DNA of 8,490 nt from RUG14186 sp964644555 (GTDB taxonomy: Bacteria; Bacillota; Clostridia; Eubacteriales; Anaerofustaceae). This document shows, piece by piece, positions 1 through 6,452 of the stretch. The stretch spans positions 1-8,490 of the forward strand of contig CAZXWI010000063.1 in the NCBI GenBank assembly GCA_964644555.1, in the 5' to 3' direction. The notes beneath the pieces are model-generated. The model was not told the DNA's origin. It saw only the letters and a list, made by a program, of their open reading frames with translations, and ran no database searches. Numbering within the stretch: the stretch's first letter is position 1; every line of letters starts with the position of its first letter. A program made the translations under genes and the position numbers.

Positions 1-31
1 ATTTAATGTATCATTTTTATCGAATATATAG

Positions 32-37
32 TATAAT
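32..37 (+). promoter_or_regulatory. Probable vegetative (SigA-type) -10 element
   Basis: The hexamer TATAAT matches the -10 consensus perfectly and sits about 38 bases upstream of the first start codon. I find no good -35 partner: the hexamers 16-18 bases upstream match TTGACA poorly, and the region is simply AT-rich. Transcription would begin around 43-45. It is the only promoter-like site ahead of the six-gene block, but the window begins only 31 bases upstream, so a promoter further left cannot be excluded. Confidence 0.45.
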
Positions 38-56
38 TACATCAAACAAATCAGAA

Positions 57-63
57 AGAGGTG
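57..63 (+). promoter_or_regulatory. Ribosome binding site that sets the first gene's start
   Basis: AGAGGTG is a good Shine-Dalgarno match ending six bases before the ATG at 70. An in-frame GTG at 61 lies inside this site and so cannot be the start; initiation at 70 is preferred. That start also places the first beta strand (INLIY) immediately before the P-loop, as expected for the fold. Confidence 0.7.
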
Positions 64-69
64 GCCGCC

Positions 70-483
70 ATGATAAATTTAATTTATGGTGCTAACGGAA
101 GCGGGAAAACCCAAAAGCTTATCGATTTAGCTAATGCAGAACTTGAGAAAACAAACGGACTTATTGTTTATCTTGATAAGTCAAACAGTCATCGAATAGC
201 TGTCAGCCCGCAAATCCGCTTTATCAATGTTACGGAATTTGAAATTGACAACGCAGATTTATTTATCGGATTGCTTTGCGGACTTGTTTCGGGCAATTAC
301 GATATAAATCGTATTTATATAGATAATTTACATAAAATTATCGGTAGCACTGATTCGGAAGATATCGAAAATATACTTGCTAAGATTCGTAAACTTTGTG
401 AAATGAACGATATGAACTGCTATGTAACGATAAACTCCGAAGATGTTACAGAAGACAAACTTAAAGAATATACTGTTCTTTAA
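70..483 (+). CDS. Short P-loop ATPase-like protein of unknown function
   Basis: This is a 137-residue protein. Residues 2-6 form a hydrophobic strand leading into a clear Walker A motif, GANGSGKT at 7-14. A second strand with aspartate, RIYID at 81-85, is a plausible Walker B. The invariant-looking block GLLCGLVSGNYDI (68-80) resembles a short conserved clostridial family often misannotated as 'twitching motility protein PilT' or plain 'ATP-binding protein'. It is far shorter than real PilT and shows no secretion-ATPase motifs such as Asp/His boxes, so a pilus role is not supported. There are no membrane segments or signal peptide, so it should be cytosolic. It opens the operon, 24 bases ahead of fructose-bisphosphate aldolase. 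Nucleotide binding is likely from the motif; what it does with the nucleotide is unknown. Confidence 0.85.
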   Translation: MINLIYGANGSGKTQKLIDLANAELEKTNGLIVYLDKSNSHRIAVSPQIRFINVTEFEIDNADLFIGLLCGLVSGNYDINRIYIDNLHKIIGSTDSEDIENILAKIRKLCEMNDMNCYVTINSEDVTEDKLKEYTVL

Positions 484-507
484 AAAAATAGGAATCGGAG
501 AGTATAA

Positions 508-1437
508 ATGGCACTCGTTACAAGTAAAGAAATGTTTGAAAAAGCAATCGCAGGTAAATATGCGGTAGGTGCTTTCAATGTAAATAACATGGAGATAATT
601 CAGGGCATAATGGATGCGGCTCTTCAAGAAAAATCTCCTTTGATTTTGCAGGTATCCGCAGGTGCGAGAAAATATGCAAAACCGATATATTTGGTTAAGC
701 TTGTCGAAGCCGCAATGTTGGATACAGGGATTGATGTATGCCTTCATTTGGATCATGGTGAAAATTTTGATATATGCAAACAATGCGTTGATGACGGTTT
801 TACATCGGTAATGATAGATGCAAGTAAACTTCCTTTCGAAGAAAATATTGCAGAAACCAAAAAAGTAGTTGAGTATGCTCACTCAAAGGGTGTTGTTGTT
901 GAAGCGGAACTCGGAAAACTTGCCGGAATTGAGGATGATGTAAATGTATCAAAGGCAGATGCTGCATTTACAGACCCTGATCAGGCCTGCGAATTTGTTG
1001 AAAGAACCGGAGTCGATTCGCTTGCAATAGCTATCGGAACGAGCCACGGTGCATATAAATTTAAGGGTGAGCCGAGGCTTGACTTTGACAGACTTTCTAA
1101 GGTCACTGAGCTTTTGCCGAACTTCCCGATAGTGCTTCACGGTGCATCAAGCGTTCCCCAATATTTGGTTGATTTGTGCAACCAATACGGTGGGCAGATT
1201 CCTGGCGCACAGGGAGTTCCCGAAGAAATGCTAAGAAAAGCCGCAAGCATGGGCGTTGCCAAAATCAATATTGATACAGATATCAGACTTGCGGTAACAA
1301 GCTCAATTAGAAAAGTATTGGTAGAACAGCCTGAAGCTTTTGATCCCAGAGTTTACTTAAAACCTGCAAGGGAAGCTATAAAAGATATGGTTGCTCATAA
1401 AATGAGAGATGTTTTAGGTTCAAGCGGAAAACTTTAA
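508..1437 (+). CDS. fba: Class II fructose-1,6-bisphosphate aldolase
   Basis: This zinc-dependent aldolase reversibly cleaves fructose 1,6-bisphosphate to dihydroxyacetone phosphate and glyceraldehyde 3-phosphate in glycolysis and gluconeogenesis, in the cytosol. The 309 residues fit the ~307-residue class IIB type (Helicobacter pylori-like). Visible landmarks: HLDHG at 80-84 with the catalytic aspartate (82) and a zinc histidine (83); VEAELG at 131-136 with the conserved glutamate (134); GTSHGAYK at 177-184 with a second zinc histidine (180); LHGASS at 210-215 with the third (211); and NIDTD at 254-258, the phosphate/substrate-binding signature. All metal and catalytic residues are present, so the enzyme should be active. 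The ATG is preceded by CGGAGAG with seven bases from GGAG to the start. recU follows one base after the stop. Confidence 0.97.
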   Translation: MALVTSKEMFEKAIAGKYAVGAFNVNNMEIIQGIMDAALQEKSPLILQVSAGARKYAKPIYLVKLVEAAMLDTGIDVCLHLDHGENFDICKQCVDDGFTSVMIDASKLPFEENIAETKKVVEYAHSKGVVVEAELGKLAGIEDDVNVSKADAAFTDPDQACEFVERTGVDSLAIAIGTSHGAYKFKGEPRLDFDRLSKVTELLPNFPIVLHGASSVPQYLVDLCNQYGGQIPGAQGVPEEMLRKAASMGVAKINIDTDIRLAVTSSIRKVLVEQPEAFDPRVYLKPAREAIKDMVAHKMRDVLGSSGKL

Positions 1438-1438
1438 A

Positions 1439-1969
1439 ATGGGTTATTTTAAAACAAGAGGTCTTCGGGGCAGTACCCTCGAAGACCTTATAAATCGCAC
1501 GAATATTGAATACATGGCTGACGATCTCGCAGTAATGCAAAAAATTCCTACGCCGATAAAACCTGTGGAGATCGATTCACATAAAAGGGTAATAACGCTT
1601 GCTTATTTTGACGAACAAAGCACCGTTGATTACATAGGAAATATACAGGGAATTCCCGTATGCTTTGATGCAAAGGAAACCAAAGGGAAAAGCCTTGCCA
1701 TAAACAATCTGCATAAACATCAGATTGATTTTATGAATATGTTCGTCAAACAGGACGGAATTGCTTTCATATTGGTTTATTTTACCGATTTAGATAAGTA
1801 TTATGTTATGGATATTTCAAAAGTAGATGAGTACTATACAGCTTCCGTGAACGGCGGAAGAAAGAGTATTCCTTATTCGGCTTTCGAACAAGCCTATGAA
1901 GTGAAAAGGGACGGAAGATATTTGGTGCATTATCTGCCGGCAGTGCAGAAACTTTTGGAATGTAAATAA
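1439..1969 (+). CDS. recU: Holliday junction resolvase RecU
   Basis: RecU is the Firmicutes resolvase that cuts four-way DNA junctions late in homologous recombination and also modulates RecA; it acts as a dimer on DNA with RuvAB. The 176 residues carry the family signature near the N terminus (TRGLRGSTLEDLIN, 6-19), then QKIPTPIK (34-41), VDYIG (63-67), GIPVCFDAKETKGKS (71-85) and GRKSIPY (140-146). Asp64, Asp77 and Lys79 sit where the Bacillus subtilis catalytic Asp, Glu and Lys are expected, so the Glu position is Asp here, a conservative change. The N-terminal extension of Bacillus RecU is reduced. The start lies one base after the fba stop with only a weak GGAAA as ribosome binding site, suggesting translational coupling. 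A strong hairpin covers codons 7-17. In Bacillus recU neighbours ponA, so the context differs here. Confidence 0.93.
   Translation: MGYFKTRGLRGSTLEDLINRTNIEYMADDLAVMQKIPTPIKPVEIDSHKRVITLAYFDEQSTVDYIGNIQGIPVCFDAKETKGKSLAINNLHKHQIDFMNMFVKQDGIAFILVYFTDLDKYYVMDISKVDEYYTASVNGGRKSIPYSAFEQAYEVKRDGRYLVHYLPAVQKLLECK
1459..1488 (+). repeat. Strong hairpin inside the first codons of recU
   Basis: The arms at 1459-1467 (AGGTCTTCG) and 1480-1488 (CGAAGACCT) are perfectly complementary over nine bases. After a single bulged T (1479) the stem continues with three G-C pairs (1468-1470 with 1476-1478) closing a five-base loop. The structure begins 20 bases after the recU start codon. No U-tract follows, so it is not an intrinsic terminator. 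It could slow recU translation or protect an upstream fba mRNA end. It lies in codons for a conserved protein motif, so chance contributes. Confidence 0.6.
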
Positions 1970-1986
1970 AATTTAGGGGAATATTT

Positions 1987-3735
1987 ATGCCATTCGACGG
2001 ATTAACTCTGTTTTCGGTATTGAACGAATGCCGCAATAAATTAATAGGATTGAAGATTCAAAGGGTTTATCAGCCTACAAAGGAGGATATAATTCTTTAT
2101 TTTTCTGATTACGATAAAACGGCTCTAAGCATAAGTGCATCCGCATCTTGCCAAAGAATATGCATAACCAATACCAAATATGACAATCCCGAAACTCCAC
2201 CGGCATTTTGTATGGTTCTTAGAAAATACTTAGTGGGTGGAATAATAAAAGATATAATCCAAAAAGATTTTGACAGAATCGCTGTATTTGATATAGAATC
2301 ATTGGATGAAGCCGGAAATCTTATCGAACTTGAATTAGTGGTCGAATTAATGGGCAAACATTCCAACATTACTTTGGTGGAAAAAAATACGCAGAAAATC
2401 CTTGATGCAATAAAACATATATCGGGGCTGAAAAGCAGCGTAAGAAAAATAATGCCTAACTTTGATTTTATATATCCGCCGTGCAATAAATTGAGTCCAC
2501 TGGATTTTGATGAACAAACCGCACTTGGTATGCTTTCCTTTGAATTAGACAAAAATATTTCGGTCGGTTTGTGCAATACATTTAACGGTATATCAAAGGC
2601 ATTATCTCAAAGTTTTGTTTTTGATGAATATAAAGAGGATAAACTCCTATCGGAACTTAGCTTAGATGATATGAGCGAAATGATAAAAAAATTCGGTGAA
2701 TATATTTTGTTAAAAACAAAAAGTCCCGATTGCCGAATTTACTATAATTCCGACGGTTCACTAAAAGATTATTCGAGCGTATACTATTCTTCTCTCGGAA
2801 GTTATATAAACGAAAAATCAGGCTTGATATGCGAAGCAATAGATTCGTTTTACAAAGACCGAACTTTAACAAGCGGCATAAAGCAGCGCTACGAAGACAT
2901 AATCAAGCATATTAATACAATTTACGATAGAGAAGAAAAAAAGCTCAAAGCAAGAAATGAAGATTTATCAAAGGCACAGGGTTGCGAAATATATAATGTG
3001 TATGGGAATTTGCTTTTGTCGAATTTGCATCTTATAAAAAAGGGCGATGATAAAGTTGATGTTATAAATTTTTATTCTGAAAACGGTGAAAATATAACGA
3101 TTGAATTGAAAAAAGAATATACACCGTCTAAGAATGCGCAGATGTATTTTAAAAAATACAATAAAGCGAAAAATGCAATAAAGCATTTGGAACAGTTGAT
3201 TGCCGAAAGTACATCAAATGTAAAGTTTTTGGCAGAACAATTATTTTATCTTGAAAATGCGGAAAGTATTTCGGAAGCAGATGAAATACTCACCGAAATC
3301 GAAAAAGCAGGTTTTATAAAGCGAAACAAAAAGAAAACCGGCATAAAAAAACAGGAGAAAACTGACTTTTTCAGATACGAATCCCGTGACGGATACGAAA
3401 TATTGGCAGGGAAAAACAGCGTGCAGAATAATGCATTGACGTTTAAATTAGCATCAAAGGACGATATTTGGCTGCATGCCAAAGATATTCCGGCAAGCCA
3501 TGTTATATTACGAACAAATAAAGGTTCTTATAGCGAAACATCTCTTGAAGATGCAGCCGAGATTGCCGTATATCATTCGAAATTGAGAGAATCTACAAAA
3601 GTTGCGGTCGATTATACCTATGTAAAAAATGTGAAGAAGATTGTTTCGTCTTCATACGGTAATGTTACATTTACAGATAACAAATGTGTGTATATAACAG
3701 TCGATCAAAGAAAAATCAAAGAGTTGGAAAAATAA
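1987..3735 (+). CDS. rqcH: Ribosome quality-control protein RqcH (NFACT/Rqc2 family)
   Basis: RqcH binds 50S subunits obstructed by peptidyl-tRNA and recruits Ala-tRNA to add C-terminal alanine tails, marking stalled products for proteolysis. Older annotations call this family fibronectin-binding protein A. The 582 residues are close to the Bacillus protein (~570). The NFACT-N domain starts at residue 1 (MPFDGLTLFSVLNE) and includes NPETPPAFCMVLRKYL (67-82). Asp96-Arg97 in DFDR correspond to the Bacillus D97/R98 pair needed for tRNA binding and tailing, so tailing is expected to be intact. Residues ~295-440 are rich in charged heptads and match the coiled-coil arms; a lysine-rich linker follows (445-458). 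The NFACT-R domain spans ~463-565, with DDIWLHAKDIPASHVILR (492-509) and VDYTYVKNVKK (541-551). AGGGGA at 1975-1980 is a good ribosome binding site, six bases from the ATG. The next gene starts two bases after the stop. Confidence 0.95.
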   Translation: MPFDGLTLFSVLNECRNKLIGLKIQRVYQPTKEDIILYFSDYDKTALSISASASCQRICITNTKYDNPETPPAFCMVLRKYLVGGIIKDIIQKDFDRIAVFDIESLDEAGNLIELELVVELMGKHSNITLVEKNTQKILDAIKHISGLKSSVRKIMPNFDFIYPPCNKLSPLDFDEQTALGMLSFELDKNISVGLCNTFNGISKALSQSFVFDEYKEDKLLSELSLDDMSEMIKKFGEYILLKTKSPDCRIYYNSDGSLKDYSSVYYSSLGSYINEKSGLICEAIDSFYKDRTLTSGIKQRYEDIIKHINTIYDREEKKLKARNEDLSKAQGCEIYNVYGNLLLSNLHLIKKGDDKVDVINFYSENGENITIELKKEYTPSKNAQMYFKKYNKAKNAIKHLEQLIAESTSNVKFLAEQLFYLENAESISEADEILTEIEKAGFIKRNKKKTGIKKQEKTDFFRYESRDGYEILAGKNSVQNNALTFKLASKDDIWLHAKDIPASHVILRTNKGSYSETSLEDAAEIAVYHSKLRESTKVAVDYTYVKNVKKIVSSSYGNVTFTDNKCVYITVDQRKIKELEK

Positions 3736-3737
3736 TT

Positions 3738-5057
3738 ATGAAAAAAATCGTTACATATGTCGAAGAAGGTTCACTTGCACAGCAATATGGTATTAAGCCG
3801 GGATTCGAAGTTAATTCCATTAACAAAAACGAAGAGTTTGATATAATTGATTATTTATATGACACCTCGGACGAAAAGTTCGAGATTGGTATTACGGATA
3901 CTGACGGAAACAGAAAAACTATGTTTATCGAAAACCCCGATTTGTATCCGTTCGGCTTAAGTTTTAAAAACGCAACGATAGACAAACCTCGCATTTGCAA
4001 AAACAAGTGTGCATTTTGTTTTATGGATCAAATGCCGAAAGGATTAAGAAAAAGTTTATATTTTAAGGATGATGATTACCGTTTGTCTTTTTTATGCGGT
4101 AACTACATAACATTGACAAATGTGTCGGACGATGAACTTGATCGAATCATTCAAAAGAAATTATCTCCTCTTAATATAAGTGTACATGTAACTGACGAAG
4201 AACTTCGTATGAAGCTTATGCATAATAAAGATGCCTATAAAATAATTACGCAGCTCACCAAATTAAAGGATAACGGAATAGAATTCAATGTGCAATTGGT
4301 GCTTTGCCCCGGAATAAATGATGGAGAATATTTGCGTAAGTCATTGGAGGATATGATAAAGCTTTTGCCGAATCTCAACAGTTTGTCATGCGTTCCTGTA
4401 GGGCTTACAAAATTCAGAGATGGATTATTTGAATTAACCCCTTACACAAAGGAGCAAGCTTTAGAAGTAATTTCGATAATAGAGCATTATCGAGAAATAG
4501 TCAAAGAAATATCTCCGAATAGCTGCATAAATGCTTCCGATGAATTTTATTTGTTGGCTGAGATGGATTTCCCGAAAGATGAATATTACGGAGATTATGT
4601 GCAATACGAAAACGGAGTGGGAATGGCAAGAAGCTTTATCGATGATGTGGATATGTTCATTTCGCAAAACGATTCATTGAAATTGACTTCGGATATTCCC
4701 ATTTATCTTATTACGGGAGTATTGGGGTATAAATCCATAAAAACATCGATAGAAAAAATAAACGACGCTTTCGGACTAAATATGAATTTAATAAGCGTAG
4801 ATAATGATTTTTTCGGCAGTTTGGTAACAGCCAGCGGTTTGGTGTGCGGTTGTGATATAATAAACAAAATAAACAGTCTCGGAATAAAAGGGGATATAAT
4901 TATTCCCGCAAATATGCTCAAAGACGATGAAGATTTATTCCTGGACAATACTTCGTTAGAAGATGTAATAAATAAAACCGAGCAGAATGTGATTATTGCA
5001 CCTACTTACGGGTACGATTTTTGCGAAATGCTAAAAGAGAGGTATATGAATGAGTAA
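3738..5057 (+). CDS. PDZ / radical-SAM-like / DUF512 protein
   Basis: This 439-residue protein belongs to the conserved family that joins an N-terminal PDZ-like domain to an iron-sulfur radical-SAM-like core and a C-terminal DUF512 region; its biochemical role is not established. The PDZ-like part covers about 1-65 (GSLAQQYGIKPGFEVNSIN, 11-29). ICKNKCAFCF at 86-95 supplies the CX3CX2C cysteines (87, 91, 94) that would bind a 4Fe-4S cluster, followed by the family block DDDYRLSFLCGNYITLTN (111-128). DUF512 covers roughly 275-430, with a VCGC pair (369-372). There are no membrane segments. An ATG at 3684 would add 18 residues out of the rqcH frame and looks spurious; the ATG at 3738, two bases after rqcH, begins exactly at the family's usual N terminus. 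It overlaps der by eight bases, so the two are translationally coupled, hinting at a ribosome- or translation-linked role (inference). Confidence 0.9.
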   Translation: MKKIVTYVEEGSLAQQYGIKPGFEVNSINKNEEFDIIDYLYDTSDEKFEIGITDTDGNRKTMFIENPDLYPFGLSFKNATIDKPRICKNKCAFCFMDQMPKGLRKSLYFKDDDYRLSFLCGNYITLTNVSDDELDRIIQKKLSPLNISVHVTDEELRMKLMHNKDAYKIITQLTKLKDNGIEFNVQLVLCPGINDGEYLRKSLEDMIKLLPNLNSLSCVPVGLTKFRDGLFELTPYTKEQALEVISIIEHYREIVKEISPNSCINASDEFYLLAEMDFPKDEYYGDYVQYENGVGMARSFIDDVDMFISQNDSLKLTSDIPIYLITGVLGYKSIKTSIEKINDAFGLNMNLISVDNDFFGSLVTASGLVCGCDIINKINSLGIKGDIIIPANMLKDDEDLFLDNTSLEDVINKTEQNVIIAPTYGYDFCEMLKERYMNE

Positions 5058-6375
5058 ACCGTATATTGCATTGGTCGGCAGACCGAATACCGGTAAATCG
5101 ACATTGTTTAATCGTTTGGCAGGCAAGCGTATTTCCATAGTCGAAGATACTCCCGGTGTAACGAGGGATAGAATCGTGGCAGAGAGCGAATGGTGCGGCA
5201 ATTCGTTTTATATTATAGATACAGGTGGTATAGAACCCGAATCCAAAGATGTTATCCTCTCTCAAATGAGGACTCAGGCAAAGCTGGCGATGGATATGGC
5301 AGATGTAATTATATTTGTTGCAGATGCCAAAGACGGAGTAACTGCCGCAGATAAAGAAATTGCGGCTATGATGAGAAAAAACAATAAGAAAATAATTCTT
5401 GCCGTAAATAAGATTGATGACTATTCGCATATGGCATCATTATACGAATTCTATGAACTTGGTTTGGGAGAGCCTTTCTCAATAAGTGCAGAACACGGCA
5501 ATGGACTTGGTGATGTTTTGGATAAAGCGGTGGAAATGTTTCCCGAAGATAAAAAAGGACTTTCTCCCGACATATCTCATAAAATTGCCGTTGTTGGCAA
5601 GCCTAATGCAGGTAAGTCCACTCTCATAAACAGCCTTTTAGGCGAAGAGAGGGTTATAGTAAGCAATATCGCAGGAACAACCAGAGATGCTATAGATACG
5701 GAGTTTAGCTATAATTCGCAGGATTATTTGCTTATAGATACCGCAGGAATAAAAAAGAAAAACAAATCAGATACCGCAATAGATTATTATTCCATGCTCA
5801 GGGCGCTTAAAGCCATTGAACGAAGTGATGTATGCCTTTTGATGATAGATGCTACAGCCGGAGTCACTGAACAGGATGTAAAGATAGCTGGTCTTATAAA
5901 GGAAGCGTGCAAAGCCGTAGTGATTGTTATCAACAAATGGGATTTGGTTGATAAAGAAACAAACACCATGGCAAAAATGAAAAAAGAGATATTAAACAAA
6001 CTCTATTTTATCGACTACGCTCCCGTGGAATTTATCAGCGCAATTAACAACAAAAGAGTGCAAAAACTTATGCCTATAATCGAAAGAGTATTGGAAAATT
6101 ATTCTATGCGAATCAGCACAGGGCTTTTAAATGATGCAATAGGGGATGCTGTAATGATAACATCACCTCCCATCAAAAAGGGAAAGCAGCTCAGAATTTA
6201 TTATTCATCGCAGCCTGCTGTATGCCCGCCCACATTTGTAATGTTTGTTAATGATGATACATTAATGACAACGCAGTACGAAAAGTATTTGCAATCACGA
6301 ATGAGAACCGCATTTGACTTTGAGGGCGCACCCCTTAAATTTATCTACCGAAATAAAGGCGAAAATCAAAAATAA
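5050..6375 (+). CDS. der: Ribosome-assembly GTPase Der (EngA)
   Basis: Der is an essential GTPase with two tandem G domains that helps mature the 50S ribosomal subunit. The 441 residues match the family length. G domain 1: P-loop GRPNTGKS (10-17), DTGG (57-60), NKID (120-123). G domain 2: GKPNAGKS (183-190), GTTRDAI (209-215), DTAG (230-233), NKWD (295-298). The KH-like domain occupies about 350-436 (SPPIKKGKQLRIYY, with FVMFVND). All nucleotide-binding motifs are intact. The ATG lies inside the end of the DUF512 gene (ATGAGTAA overlap), with GAGAGG at 5037-5042 as ribosome binding site. In many Firmicutes der is followed by plsY and gpsA before spoIVA; here spoIVA comes directly after it. 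Confidence 0.97.
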   Translation: MSKPYIALVGRPNTGKSTLFNRLAGKRISIVEDTPGVTRDRIVAESEWCGNSFYIIDTGGIEPESKDVILSQMRTQAKLAMDMADVIIFVADAKDGVTAADKEIAAMMRKNNKKIILAVNKIDDYSHMASLYEFYELGLGEPFSISAEHGNGLGDVLDKAVEMFPEDKKGLSPDISHKIAVVGKPNAGKSTLINSLLGEERVIVSNIAGTTRDAIDTEFSYNSQDYLLIDTAGIKKKNKSDTAIDYYSMLRALKAIERSDVCLLMIDATAGVTEQDVKIAGLIKEACKAVVIVINKWDLVDKETNTMAKMKKEILNKLYFIDYAPVEFISAINNKRVQKLMPIIERVLENYSMRISTGLLNDAIGDAVMITSPPIKKGKQLRIYYSSQPAVCPPTFVMFVNDDTLMTTQYEKYLQSRMRTAFDFEGAPLKFIYRNKGENQK

Positions 6376-6382
6376 ATAAAAA

Positions 6383-6397
6383 TAATTAGTCTAATTA
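6383..6397 (+). repeat. AT-rich palindrome after der
   Basis: TAATTAG (6383-6389) and CTAATTA (6391-6397) are perfect inverted copies around one base. In DNA this could be a small operator. In RNA a stem with a one-base loop is not feasible without opening inner pairs. Its right half can instead pair with 6447-6451, extending the base of the neighbouring spoIVA hairpin. With such AT-rich composition it may be chance. Confidence 0.35.
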
Positions 6398-6417
6398 CAC
6401 ACCTTCGTGAATAACTA
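6390..6417 (+). promoter_or_regulatory. Weak candidate SigE-type promoter for spoIVA
   Basis: spoIVA is transcribed by the mother-cell factor SigE in Bacillus. The best match I find before the gene is TCTAATT (6390-6396; 5 of 7 against KMATATT), 13 bases ahead of AATAACTA (6410-6417), which keeps only the ATA core of CATACANT. Transcription would start near 6423, inside the hairpin loop. The match is poor and the call rests mainly on the gene's known regulation and the short gap. Confidence 0.2.
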
Positions 6418-6446
6418 TTAGTAGCAGTAGTTGTTTACGGAGGTGT
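6399..6446 (+). promoter_or_regulatory. Long hairpin sequestering the spoIVA ribosome binding site
   Basis: Bases 6399-6417 pair with 6428-6446 in 19 consecutive positions: 16 Watson-Crick and three G-U pairs (6405/6440, 6409/6436, 6412/6433). Two more pairs (6418/6427 as U-G and 6419/6426) close a six-base loop, 6420-6425. Beyond a bulged C at 6398 the stem can extend by five A-U pairs (6393-6397 with 6447-6451), reaching the base next to the start codon region. The GGAGGTG ribosome binding site (6439-6445) is completely inside the 3' arm. No proper U-tract follows, so a terminator role is unlikely. Any RNA containing both arms should have spoIVA translation blocked; RNA starting after about 6415 should not. 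The G-U pairs show the RNA strand of spoIVA, not its complement, is the one fitted to fold. Confidence 0.7.
6439..6445 (+). promoter_or_regulatory. spoIVA ribosome binding site
   Basis: GGAGGTG is a seven-base match to the anti-Shine-Dalgarno sequence, ending seven bases before the ATG at 6453. It is the strongest site on the plus strand of this window and is buried in the 3' arm of the hairpin at 6399-6446. Confidence 0.85.
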
Positions 6447-6452
6447 TAATTT

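Noticed and set aside
61..69. GTG start at 61 for the first gene
   Set aside because: The codon is part of the Shine-Dalgarno sequence that serves the ATG at 70.
328..882. 184-residue minus-strand open frame
   Set aside because: It lies antisense across the end of the P-loop gene and the start of fba, is rich in Phe/Cys/His/Ile as expected from the complement of AT-rich coding sequence, and shows no domain.
2109..2576. 155-residue minus-strand open frame
   Set aside because: It is fully antisense to the NFACT-N domain of rqcH, and its composition (Ser, Ile, Phe) is that of a coding-strand mirror. No independent evidence supports it.
3684..3737. Upstream ATG start for the DUF512 protein
   Set aside because: The 18 extra residues are a shifted reading of the rqcH end and do not resemble the family; MKKIVTYVEEGSLA at 3738 is a natural N terminus.
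6399..6452. Intrinsic terminator after der
   Set aside because: The stem is strong, but the following sequence (TTAATTTATG) is not a U-tract and runs into the spoIVA start codon; RBS occlusion fits better.
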